Positions 54,154 to 64,000 of a stretch of 64,000 nucleotides of DNA are shown in pieces (position 1 is the first letter of the stretch; each line of letters opens with the position of its first letter). The notes beneath the pieces are model-generated. The model saw only the letters and a list, made by a program, of their open reading frames with translations, did not search any database and was not told where the DNA came from. This stretch comes from Symbiodinium sp. CCMP2592 (taxonomy: Eukaryota > Sar > Dinophyceae > Suessiales > Symbiodiniaceae). The stretch covers positions 1,522,752 through 1,586,751 of the forward strand of contig CAJNDT010005779.1 in assembly GCA_905221615.1 (NCBI GenBank), written 5' to 3'. The position numbers and the translations under genes are program-made.

Positions 54154-57100
54154 GCACTGCGGGGGAGCATTGGGTTGCGAGCGTAGGGAATTGCGGGATT
54201 GGGCTTTGAGGACTGCCATGAGGGTATTCCTGTATTGTCTCAGCCAGTATGTGGCAGTGATATCAGATCTTAATGGCGGTGGATCGGATCTAGCTGTTTT
54301 AGTTGTTGGTGTGTTTACTCTCAGTAGATGGCCGTTGGTGTGCATGTTTTGGGAAGAAGATTGGAACACGAAGGCAGGGATGAGACAATCAAAACCTGCG
54401 TTATCATCCGAGATGATGCGGTGCGGACCAATCATGTATTCGTATTGTCTGAGCCTGCATAGTGGACGTTCATGTATGTCAGACCGTTGCCTTTGTTGTG
54501 TTGCTTCTGTTATGAGACAGACCCAAGGATGAGACACTCAGAACCTGCGTTATCATCCGAGGTGGTCGAGATCCATGTAATGCGGACCACCCTGTACTGT
54601 TTGGTGTCTGACGCAGGAAGTTTCGCATGTCGCGGGTGTGGCTTGACCCTCTTTCAGTGGGCAGGGATGAGACAATCAAACCTGCGTTATCATCCGAGAT
54701 AATGCGGTGCGGACTAGCTAATCATGTATTCGTATTGTCTGAGCCTGCATAGTGGACGTTCATGTATGTCAGACCGTTGCCTTTGTTGTGTTGCTTCTGT
54801 TATGAGACAGACCCAAGGATGAGACACTCAGAACCTGCGTTATCATCCGAGGTGGTCGAGATCCATGTAATGCGGACCACCCTGTACTGTTTGGTGTCTG
54901 ACGCAGGAAGTTTCGCATGTCGCGGGTGTGGCTTGACCCTCTTTCAGTGGGCAGGGATGAGACAATCAAACCTGCGTTATCATCCGAGATAATGCGGTGC
55001 GGACTAGCTAATCATGTATTCGTATTGTCTGAGCCTGCATAGTGGACGTTCATGTATGTCAGACCGTTGCCTTTGTTGTGTTGCTTCTGTTATGAGACAG
55101 ACCCAAGGATGAGACACTCAGAACCTGCGTTATCATCCGAGGTGGTCGAGATCCATGTAATGCGGACCACCCTGTATTGATTGGTCTCTGACGCAGGAAG
55201 TTTCGCATGTTGCGGGTGTGGCTTGACCCTCTTTCGGTGGGCAGGGATGAGACAATCAACACCTGCGTTATCATCCGAGATGATGCGGTGCGGACCAATC
55301 ATGTATTCGTATTGTCTGAGCCTGCATAGTGGACGTTCATGTACGTCAGAACGTTGCCTTTGTTGTGTTACTTATGGTGTGAGACAGACACAAGGATGAG
55401 ACACTCAGAACCTGCGTTATCATCCGAGGTGGTCGAGATCCATGTAATGCGGACCACCCTGTATTGATTGGTCTCTGACGCAGGAAGTTTCGCATGTTGC
55501 GGGTGTGGCTTGACTCTCTTTCGGTGGGCAGGGATGAGACAATCAAAACCTGCGTTATCATCTGAGATGATGCGGTGCGGACCAATCATGTATTCGTATT
55601 GTCTGAGCAGGCGTGGTGGACGCGCATGTTGTCGCTGCTGTTTTATCAGACCGTTGCCTTTGTTGTGTGGCTTCTGGTGTGAGATACTGGCACACAAATG
55701 CAGGGATGAACCACTCAGAACCTGCGTTATCAACCGAGGTGGCTGAGATCCAATGTACAGCGGGATCACCCAGCATTGACCGGTCTATGACGCTGGAAGC
55801 TTCGCATGTTGCGGGTGTGGCTTGACCCTCTTTCAGTGGGCAGGGATGAGACAATCAAACCTGCGTTATCATCCGAGATGATGCGGTGCGGACCAATCAT
55901 GTATTCGTATTGTCTGAGCCTGCATAGTGGACGTTCATGTACGTCAGACCGTTGCCTTTGTTGTGTTGCTTCTGTTATGAGACAGACCCAAGGATGAGAC
56001 ACTCAGAACCTGCGTTATCATCCGAGGTGGTCGAGATCCATGTAATGCGGACCACCCTGTACTGTTTGGTGTCTGACGCAGGAAGTTTCGCATGTCGCGG
56101 GTGTGGCTTGACCTTCTTTCGGTGGGCAGGGACGAGACAATCAAAACCTGCGTTATCATCCGAGATGATGCGGTGCGGACCAATCATGTATTCGTATTGT
56201 CCGAGCCTGCATAGTGGACGTTCATGTATGTCAGAACGTTGCCTTTGTTGTGTTGCTTCTGGTGTGAGACAGACGCGAGGATGAGACACTAAGAACCTGC
56301 GCTATCATCCGAGGTGGTCGAGATCCATGTAATGCGGACCACCCTGTATTGATTGGTCTCTGACGCAGGAAGTTTCGCATGTTGCGGGTGTGGCTTGACC
56401 CTCTTTCGGTGGGCAGGGACGAGACACTCAAAACCTGCGTTATCATCCGAGATGATGCGGTGCGGACCAATCATGTATTCGTATTGTCCGAGCCTGCATA
56501 GTGGACGTTCATGTATGTCAGAACGTTGCCTTTGTTGTGTTGCTTCTGGTGTGAGACAGACGCGAGGATGAGACACTAAGAACCTGCGCTATCATCCGAG
56601 GTGGTCGAGATCCATGTAATGCGGACCACCCTGTATTGATTGGTCTCTGACGCAGGAAGTTTCGCATGTTGCGGGTGTGGCTTGACCCTCTTTCGGTGGG
56701 CAGGGACGAGACACTCAAAACCTGCGTTATCATCCGAGATGATGCGGTGCGGACCAATCATGTATTCGTATTGTCTGAGCCTGCATAGTGGACGTTCATG
56801 TATGTCAGACCGTTGCCTTTGTTGTGTTGCTATTGGTGTGAGACAGCCCCAAGGATGAGACACTCAGAACCTGCGTTATCATCCGAGGTGGTCGAGATCC
56901 ATGTAATGCGGACCACCCTGTATTGATTGGTCTCTGACGCAGGAAGTTTCGCATGTTGCGGGTGTGGCTTGACTCTCTTTCGGTGGGCAGGGATGAGACA
57001 ATCAAAACCTGCGTTATCATCCGAGATGATGCGGTGCGGACCAATCATGTATTCGTATTGTCTGAGCCGGCATGGTGGACTTGCACGTCGCTGCTGTTTG

Positions 57101-57742
57101 ATCAGACCTTAATGTGAGAAAGTCAAGAGCATGTTGCTGCCGCGGATTGTTGTTGCGACAGCCCCTATAGAGTGCATGGCTGTGGCCGTTTAGTCGCATG
57201 CTGCGGGAGCAGACAGCCAAACCAGGCGCTGTCATCCGAAATGATGAGTGCCGACTGTGCACGTATTCGCATCTTCTGACCCAGATGTCAGTGTGGGTGT
57301 TGGAATATGTTGGTGTAGAGGCAATAATTAATCGATTCACTATTGAATCGTGTTTCTGAGACGGAAGACAAACCATGATAGCCAGCAGCATAGCGATCCT
57401 CAGAGTTTATGGTTGTAGCTGAAAGCATAGCCGCGACTTCAATCAGCATTATCGTCGAAGTCAGCGCTGTACTCAGCGGTATTCGGCCGCATCACCCCTA
57501 CACGCAGGCCTTCTCTAGCTGCTCCAATGCGAGTACCAGCGAGCTTCTGCTGGTTTCGAATCTTGTGGCAGGGCCCTATTTCTGAGTCGCAAATACCACG
57601 GCCCACCACTCCGGCGTACCAGATATCCCTATATAACCAAAGAGGTTAACCTTTAGTTCCCCATGATACCCGACAAGTAGGTGGCCCAACACCTATAAAT
57701 GGCCATGTTCCTGGGGTCCAGGTTAGGGCTAATCCTTCGGAG
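54154..57742. other. CDPK intron 14, holding a large tandem array
   Basis: GC-AG, 3589 nt, the longest intron of the gene. 54376-57070 is the tandem array listed separately. 57640-57722 carries a family A remnant (agtaggtggcccaacaccta ... ctggggtccaggtt) just before exon 15. Confidence 0.85.
54376..57070. repeat. Tandem array, about 290-bp dimeric unit, about ten copies
   Basis: Units start with gggatgagacaatcaaaacc at about 54378, 54664, 54954, 55243, 55530, 55843, 56127, 56414, 56701 and 56991. Each unit is itself a dimer: gatgagacaatcaaaacctg and gatgagacactcagaacctg both lead into cgttatcatccgag. The unit near 55590-55830 is diverged. Unit length is not a multiple of three, so the recurring 60-115-codon frames on both strands do not form one long protein. 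Confidence 0.93.
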
Positions 57743-57805
57743 GTCAAGCTCGGCAAATTCGCCATGGACGGGCCGATCTGGATGGGTATCACCGCAGATG
57801 CTAAG
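57743..57805 (+). CDS. CDPK exon 15
   Basis: Reads VKLGKFAMDGPIWMGITADA plus K, the region G-x-F-x-x-D-x-x-x-W...S/T-x-x-A-K of CDPKs. Phase 0 at both ends, donor GTCCCC. Confidence 0.92.
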
Positions 57806-58742
57806 GTCCCCTGGGCTTTACGGATTTCGGGTTACCATAAGGCTTGCTTCAAGGTTGAGGGCTTTCGGTGCTCAGTTTTTCTATATGGGCTGATCCTGGG
57901 TTTGGAGTACCATACTTGAATACTTTTTTGGTACATGTTCCTTAAAGGAACCCTTATGAAATAACAGTCTATACTGTTTTCTCCCTGGTTACTTCAAAGT
58001 CCAGTGATGAGCTGCAAGGACTTCGTGGCTTTGCAGCACTTGTAAGGATTTTTAAGGCTTTGTCGCAACGGGGGTTTGGTTTAGACATGGGTTCCATAGG
58101 AGGTGCTGCCCCGAAACAACAGCGAGGGTCAAGACAACACTATTAACAGGTCAAGCCGCCTGTAATGTTGACTGTAGCCCGTAGGTATCATCTTTGTACG
58201 TCTGGGGATTTGTCAACAGCAGCTCTAATAAATCCACCTAAACCCTAAACCTGTAGCTAAACCCTAAACCTTTAACCTTGTGGTGTGGTTTTCTGTCATG
58301 GTCCTCCCGTTTCTAAATGCCCAAGGGGCCTCAGTCGGATCGGGAGAATGATCCTGACTACTCAATCGTTAGAGGTTTGGGGTTTCGAGGTTTTCAGAAG
58401 TTTCAGGGTTTAGGGGTTCAGGCTTGGAGGGGCTGAGGGCTTTAGGGGATTTAGGGATGTAGGGTTTTAGGGCTTTTAGGGTTTAGGGATTTCGGGTTTA
58501 GGCTTTTGGGGGGTTTTGGGTGTGGCCATGCCCGTCACCCAGAGAGCCCAATACCCCTTATTTAAGGAATATGGCTTAAATTATATAGGGCTTCATATTA
58601 TGATTCAAGGTATATATTCCTTAATAAAGGGGTATTGGAAGCCCGAATCCCTGTAGATCCCGTATAGATCCCTTTTAGACCCCTTTTAAAGGAACCCTAG
58701 GTATATTCCTTAATTAAGGGGCCCCTTGGGCTCTCTGGGCAG
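57806..58742. other. CDPK intron 15, ending in a family F element
   Basis: GT-AG, 937 nt. Heptamer repeats (58378-58520), then the family F element whose last bases supply the acceptor. Confidence 0.85.
58538..58742. mobile_element. Hairpin element, family F, ending at the exon 16 acceptor
   Basis: Left terminus cccagagagcccaatacccc; right terminus ggggccccttgggctctctg followed by ggcag. The interior has tatattccttaataaagggg and repeated accccttttaaaggaac parts, suggesting a nested insertion. Confidence 0.8.
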
Positions 58743-58799
58743 GACTTGATTCAGAATCTGTTGGTCCGGGATCCTGCGAAGCGCATCACGGCGGCGCAG
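58743..58799 (+). CDS. CDPK exon 16: subdomain XI
   Basis: Reads DLIQNLLVRDPAKRITAAQ; the Arg of A-K-R-I-T is the conserved subdomain XI residue. Acceptor ctctgggcag (edge of a family F element), donor GCGTTG in phase 0. Confidence 0.95.
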
Positions 58800-60757
58800 G
58801 CGTTGACCCGACCTCCACCCCCGTGCTTGAATTCAGCCTTGTCCTTTTTCATGGTTACCGCAACAGAATAAACAGCTTCTTAAGTAATTCCTACTAAGGG
58901 ATATAGGTATACGGCTCTGTCTATTATTTCTAAAATGCCAAGGGTGCTTGAATTGGGGGCTTCAAAAAGGTGTGGGATGAAGGTAGGTAGGATTAAGGAT
59001 CTCTTATACCCAGACCCCCGGGAGGATCTAGAAAGTAGATCCCCTAATTTGAAACGCTGCGCGTCGTCCGCCTCGGCCCGGCTGTACGCGCATGCGGCGA
59101 GTGGCTACTATCTGCAGCAAGCTCTTGTAGGAAAAAAGTAACAGTTGGAATCGCACTTATAGTAAAAGTAATGTTCATAGCAACACGAAGCAGGATGATT
59201 GTGAGTAGTATTAGCAGGCTGGGGTTAGGGTGTAGGGTTAGGAGTTCAGGTTTGAAACTCCCTTGGTACTGCAGCCTTAAAGTCGAGCCCCAAGAGATAA
59301 ACATGCTACATTACAGTTTCGTGTCGTCGGAAATTCCCAGAAAGCTCGCACCTGTCAGCGAAGGGGGGAGGGGCGGGAGGGTGGGGGAAGGGGTGGCGGG
59401 GGGGCAGGGGCGGGGGAGGGGGGCGTCGTGCTTTCGGGTGCAGGTGTTGTCCAAACAAGGTTTGAAACTTTTTTTGGTACTGCAGCCTTACAGGCGAGCC
59501 CCAATTTTTCAGGCTGGGGTTAGGGTGTAGGGTTAGGAATTCAGGTTTGAAACTCGCTTGGTACTGCAGCCTTAAAGGCGAGCCCCAACACATAAAGAGG
59601 TTACATTGTTGTCTTTGTCGTTGAAAAAATGCAGAAAGCTCGCACCTGTCAGCGAGTGGAGGAGGGGCGCGAGGGAAGGGGGGGGGGGAGTGGGGGGAGG
59701 GGGGGGGAGGCACTGGGGAGGGGATTAAGAGGTGGGGAATAGAGGGAATCCGAATAGGAACCTCTGACCGCTTCGGCCGGGGCCGAGGCGAATTTGGGGC
59801 CCTATACTACTAAGGGTACTGTACAGGAACCCCCATTAAGGGATCTACTTTTTGGATCCTCCCGAAGGTCTGGGTTTTGGGTCTCTTATTTTGGGAGTAC
59901 CCCACCTTCCTTCATCCCACCCTTTGGAGCACCGTGCTTGAAACGCTCGGAGGGGTTATGTATTGAGGGCTTAGGGCGTAATGTAGGTGCCCTAATACTT
60001 AGAATAGGGTTTGGGCAGTTTGGGCGGCTTTTGATTATAGTATCTACCCCCAAGCTTTGCGACGTAAGCCAGAAGCCCTCTGTCATAGGGCTTTTAGATT
60101 AGGTTTGCCTGCAATACCTAGACCCTCAAAAGTAGGTAAAACAATGGCCCAAAACCTAAACAGGCTATTATCACACATACTTTTGGTGTCCAGGTAGTTC
60201 CCATATGAAGCTCGCAAAAATCAGAACCTGAGGCCCTGCGCCAGTGCCCTTTTCATGGGTGCTCTCCGAACGCTAAACCCAGAGCCCAAGCCCTTTAGAA
60301 ACGGTAGGTTATGACCCCATAATCACATAGGGATCAGCATCTGGGGGTGTGCGCTTGCATGTTTAAACTAAACGAAGGTTGTTTGGTCTATGAGTGTGGG
60401 TACTGAGGCAATCTGAAGGTTCAACCTCTATAAACCCCTGAACCCTAAACCCCTAAACCCCTACTACCTCTATTCCCCCAAAGCCCCGAAACCCTTAATC
60501 CCCCAATCCCTGAATCCTAACCCCCTAAACCCTGTATACCCTTAAAGCCCCGAAATTCCCGGAGCTCCCCCAAACCCTTCAACCCTTCGCGAACCTCGCG
60601 TCGCCTGGGCCCAACCCCTGAACCCCGAAACACTTAAACCTTACCTTAACCCGGAAAAACCTACATGTTTAAGGACCTATATAAGGAAATCATAATAAGG
60701 AGCCCTAAAAAGGGAGGATACTCAGGGTTTAGGTAAACCTACTGGAGAACTATGAAG
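58800..60757. other. CDPK intron 16
   Basis: GC-AG, 1958 nt. Family Q (58838-58942), an approximately 295-bp direct duplication (about 59215-59510 and 59510-59705; ggctggggttagggtgtagg and gcagccttaaaggcgagccc), G-runs (59370-59425, 59675-59712), family A (60117-60197) and family E (60635-60735). Confidence 0.8.
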
Positions 60758-60816
60758 GCGCTGAGACATGTTTGGATTGCGCGATTGGCTCCCAATGCCT
60801 TCGTCATTGACGGACG
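60758..60816 (+). CDS. CDPK exon 17: end of the kinase domain
   Basis: Reads ALRHVWIARLAPNAFVIDG, matching the A-L-x-H-x-W-I that closes CDPK kinase domains. It ends two bases into an Arg codon at a GTCACC donor. Confidence 0.88.
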
Positions 60817-62752
60817 GTCACCTGGCTTTATTGGCACCCGGAAGGGGGGGAGCTGGAATCCCCCAACCCGAAAACCCCATTCCCCAAACCCTACACCCTC
60901 TATCTCTCCGGCACAAATAGTGGTAGTTCTTTAAATTTTCTCTAGATTAGGTTCCCTTTTCCGGAACCATGCAGAAGGCGGCACCGTCATAACAAAGTAC
61001 CTTAACAGGCACCCGAATTTGGAGAGCTACCCATATGTGAGTTTCCGAAAACAAGGGGTACCTTCTTTGGGGGTCCGTATAATGAGGATCCTACTATTTA
61101 GGGTACTATATTATATTGGGGTCCCCTATTTCGGAAACCCTAAACCCTAAACCCTTTATAGAACCCTTATAGATCCCTTAAAGGAACCCTTTAAAGGGTC
61201 CCCTATTTTCGGAAACCCCGCTATGCAGAATTGTGGTTCGGAGCCTTGGCTGGGTTTAGGGTTTAGGCTTTGGCTAGATCCTAAGCTGAAAGGGGAAAAG
61301 GAGGGACCCTTAATGGGGACCCCTACCTTATAATGGGCTGTATAATGGGTATATGACAGCTATATCAAGGGTATATTTGGATAAGCTCCGTGAGTTTTCG
61401 GTTCCATGGACCCTAAGCCCAACAACCAGGCCTTAGTTTTAGACTCCACACTCGAAGCCCTGACTTAAACCCAGACCCAGACCCCTGAGTAGCTGAGTAG
61501 GAGTAACTACTGTTCATGGACAAAATCCTGCATGACCCTAAGGACTCTAAACTATGGGAACTATGGTATATTCCTCATAAAGGGTAATGCAGGATTTTGT
61601 CCATCAGCAGTATTAACTTTTTGGGACTGTTTCAGTCCAGTTGAAAGGGTTAACTTTTGTTGGGCTAGGGAACCCACGGAACTCCGCGAAGCCTCAGCCA
61701 TACCGTACGTATCCTTACAGTGCTTGTGTGGATGCTTCTGTTTTGCCCACCAGAAATCCGAGATTGCAAGAGCGTCAGCAAGATTGAAGGTTCCGCCTTT
61801 TGGATGAAAGTTTAGCCCCAAATCCTAACATCGAAACCTAAACTCTAAACCCTAAGCCCTACCTTATCCCGGAATAACCTACATTTTTAAGGACTTATAT
61901 AAGGAAATCATAATAAGGAACCCTAAAAAGGTAGGATATTCAGGGTTAAGGTAAGCCCTGAACCCTAAACCCTGAATTCTGACATCTTAAAGCCCGTCCA
62001 AACTCCAGGACCTCCGGGGATCCCAAACTAAAGCCCCTCTAAACACCCGCCACCGTCGCCTTGAAGCTGGGTGAGCGGTGGCTCAGAGTTTACAAAGGGA
62101 GTTTCCGAACATAGGGGGACCCTTTAAGAGGGTTCCTTTAAGGGATCTGTAAGGGTTCTATAAAGGGTTTAGGGTTTAGAGTTTCCGAAAATAGGGGACC
62201 CTAATCTAGTACCCTCAATAGTAGGATCCTTATTATAAGGACCCCAAAATAAGGGACCCCGAATTTTCGGAAACTCCCGCAAGGTCATGGGACCCCTGGG
62301 GTTCACAGCGAGGTAGGGCTTTGGGATATTTCATATTTTCCCTTCTTGGGGGCTTAAGAGGATCTTATTTGCTAAAATTTGTCAAAGGCTTTAAAAGGCC
62401 CACCTAGATAGGGTGTAGAGGTTGAGGATTTAAGCGTTTACAGCGGGGTTTAGAGCGTTTAGAGGGTTTAGGTACAGGGTTTAGCCTGATTTAGCCTTCA
62501 ACTTAGTAGCTACCTTTTAGGCCTTATATATCCATGCCATAATTGAAAATGTGAACCTTTTTTTTGAGCCCTTGGGTACTCAGCCCCCAAACCCCTGAAC
62601 CTTGATTCTCTAAACAGACTAAACCCCTGAACCCTAAACCCCTTTTGGGCCCTTGGGTGCTCAGCCCACAAACCCCTAAACCCTAAACCCTGATTCCCCT
62701 AAGCCCTAAACTTCTTTCCCCCCCCTTTGCCCTTGGGTGCTCAGCCCCTAAG
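60817..62752. other. CDPK intron 17
   Basis: GT-AG, 1936 nt. Family D (61036-61145), a family J half (61290-61350), family L (61517-61607), family E (61862-61952), family D with a nested insertion (62098-62280), family R (62310-62406) and CCCTAAACC repeats (62585-62715). Confidence 0.8.
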
Positions 62753-62816
62753 GCGGGTGATCCAGAACCTGCGAGCCTTCGCTGCGCAGTCGCGTTTCAA
62801 GCAGGCGGCTTTGGCT
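62753..62816 (+). CDS. CDPK exon 18: junction (autoregulatory) region
   Basis: Reads RVIQNLRAFAAQSRFKQAAL plus A. N-L-R-x-F...F-K-x-A-A-L is the hallmark of the CDPK autoinhibitory junction. It ends in phase 0 at a GC donor (GCCCCT). Confidence 0.92.
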
Positions 62817-63597
62817 GCCCCTCGGATCACGACTGGGCTGAGGGTTTAGGGCTTGGGGCTCACGGCTTTGGGGGCTTTGGGTTTAGCGTTTAGGGCTTGG
62901 GGCTTCCGGCTGTGGGGTTTAATTAGGGTTTATAGGGCTTGGGGCTTGCGGCTTTGGGGTTTAGGGTTTGGGGCTTCTGGCTTTGGGGTTTAGGGCTTGG
63001 GGCTTTGGGGGCTTACGACTTTGGGGTTTAGGGCCTGGGGCTTACGGCTTTGGGGTTTAGGGTTTAGGGCTTAGAGTTGGGTTTGGAGCATAAGATGGAT
63101 GAAACCATGCCCATGTCCTAGCTGCCTTATGCATCGCACAGGCACGAACAGCAATCGGTCACATGAGGTATATAGTTTGAGCGGAACCTCGTGAAGACAG
63201 AGGCGAAATAATGCTGGGGCCAGGCTTTGCGGGGCGCAGGGTCGGGGTTTTGTAGCTGATGTTTTTGCAATTGTTGGGATTTCGGCGATGTTGATCTTGG
63301 TGGTTTCCAATTTATAACTACGGCTAATTCGCAACTCGGCTGAGAAGCTGATTTGTCTGACCACAAAATCAGCTAAATGCTTCAACCCGCAAAAATGAAA
63401 TCTCAGACAGTCTGGGGTCTCAAGTCTTTAGCCTTCGACCGCACGTCGATTGAACCCTAGTCCGTCTAAGACTCTCAGCCCTAACCCACAGGGTCCAAAG
63501 TACTGTTATGGGAATACCTGCCCAACCCTTAAGGGTAATTCCCAATATCCCCTACATCCTACTGTAAAGGACCCTTTGGGTAAGCCCAGTCTGCAAG
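62817..63597. repeat. CDPK intron 18 with G-rich minisatellite
   Basis: GC-AG, 781 nt. 62836-63080 is a repeat of ggggtttagggcttggggct/tacggcttt units of about 30-40 bp. The antisense frames at 63071-63385 are not supported. Confidence 0.85.
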
Positions 63598-63660
63598 GTG
63601 GTGGCGACACAGCTGAGTTCTAGCGAGATGAAGCAGCTGCGACAGGCGTTCACCGCAATC
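63598..63660 (+). CDS. CDPK exon 19: start of EF-hand 1
   Basis: Reads VVATQLSSSEMKQLRQAFTA plus I, the helix leading into EF-hand 1 (L-R-x-x-F-x-x-I-D). The right end is uncertain: a GA donor at 63661 (GACACT) would lie at the edge of the family C element that follows. The Ca2+-binding loop is outside the window. Confidence 0.87.
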
Positions 63661-64000
63661 GACACTTGGTGGACACAGTGTACATGGGTAGTTTTAAGTG
63701 GGTTATAAGTAGGATACAACAAATGTATCTCCGATTGCGGGACTTATAACCCACCTATAGCTACCCATGAACCTCCAAGTAGGGGCCTTCATAAATTGGA
63801 TCGGGTGTTCTGAATTTGGGATTTAGTTTTCAAGGTTGATGGTTGTGGCCGGATCGTGTTTAACCCCCCTCGCTAGGCTTTTTAGGGTTCAGGTAAGCTC
63901 TAAACTGGGAAGTTTAACTGGGGATGTTGATGACGATGCGTGGACTTTATTGCGAAAGTGTCTTCGGGTCTTAACGAGGGCATAGGCCCTGCTTCCCTGG
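63661..64000. other. Start of CDPK intron 19: family C element and right edge
   Basis: A family C element spans about 63664-63780 (tacatgggtagttttaagtg ... ctacccatgaacctccaagt). The rest to 64000 shows no exon. Confidence 0.7.

Larger units (their letters stand above)
43044..63660 (+). other. Calcium-dependent protein kinase (CDPK) gene, 19 exons, 3' end outside the window
   Basis: Spliced exons give about 309 continuous codons in CDPK order: kinase domain, junction, start of the calmodulin-like domain. CDPKs are Ser/Thr kinases activated when Ca2+ binds their own EF-hands. All catalytic residues are present: Gly loop [11 protein letters not shown] Lys, Glu in REI, HRD Asp and Asn, DFG, APE, subdomain XI Arg. 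Exons average 49 nt and introns 1.1 kb. Of 18 donors, 13 are GC, 4 GT and 1 GA; all acceptors are AG, and 16 of 18 are followed by G. All 18 junctions keep phase. The N terminus before the Gly loop is not identified (candidates at 40743-41698), and the EF-hands continue beyond 64000. The activation segment has GAVSYAAPE where GTxYYVAPE is usual. The assignment as a CDPK rather than a CaMK rests on the junction (NLRAF...FKQAALA) and the EF-hand start. Confidence 0.92.

Noticed and set aside
54376-57070. CRISPR-like array
   Set aside because: Units are contiguous 290-bp tandem copies without short repeats and unique spacers.
54014-57391. Many similar 60-172-codon frames on both strands
   Set aside because: They repeat with the roughly 290-bp array unit, shift frame between copies and have no recognised domain. 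The only real exon here, 54090-54153, is in another frame.

Overview
This is eukaryotic nuclear DNA, most likely from a dinoflagellate of the Symbiodiniaceae/Suessiales type. The evidence is internal. Coding sequence is split into very short exons. Introns have AG acceptors, almost always followed by G, and donors that are mostly GC, with some GT and a few GA. Degenerate plant-type telomere heptamers (TTTAGGG/CCCTAAA) are scattered through the whole window, and the introns are full of small hairpin elements. Long open reading frames are almost absent, and those present mostly reflect microsatellites or tandem repeats. No bacterial gene, rRNA, tRNA or CRISPR array was seen.

The one gene I can reconstruct with confidence lies on the + strand from 43044 to beyond the right edge. 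It is a calcium-dependent protein kinase (CDPK). Nineteen exons averaging about 49 nt, joined by eighteen introns averaging about 1.1 kb, restore an uninterrupted frame of about 309 codons. The frame covers every kinase subdomain in order (Gly loop, AIK lysine, HRDLKLDN, DFG, APE, the D-x-W-S-x-G block, the Arg of subdomain XI), then the CDPK junction region and the start of the first EF-hand. All eighteen junctions agree in phase. Thirteen donors are GC, four GT and one GA. One exon is only 11 nt.

The left two thirds also carry + strand coding, but I assign it with less certainty. 691-3040 plus 10156-10202 reads as exons of an FKBP-like domain. 13007-15723, 20385-21842, 23943-29209, 30263-32411, 36281-38049 and 40743-41698 hold clusters of coding-like segments of unknown family. 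Several form phase-compatible chains across short introns (40-172 nt). I cannot say how many genes these clusters represent. The 32342-32411 segment resembles the Rdx/SelT-like fold.

Between exons the DNA is dominated by 15 or more families of about 80-200 bp hairpin elements (called A to R below, all non-autonomous and without coding capacity), plus microsatellites and minisatellites. In several places an element edge coincides with a splice site. One 89-nt GC-AG intron (14466-14554) is essentially a single family A element, and two exons start exactly at the outer edge of a family F element. I read these as introner-like elements.

Layout: 1-10.2 kb FKBP-like exons, hairpin elements and microsatellites; 10.2-17.4 kb dense unassigned exons, one membrane-protein-like and one Cys-rich; 17.4-20 kb elements and a large TACATA microsatellite; 20-32.5 kb scattered unassigned exons; 32.5-36.2 kb mostly elements and telomere-like repeats; 36.3-38 kb a five-exon phased chain; 38-40.7 kb a nested element cluster; 40.7-43 kb coding-like segments and an AT-rich island; 43-64 kb the CDPK, whose fourteenth intron contains a ten-copy tandem array of about 290 bp.
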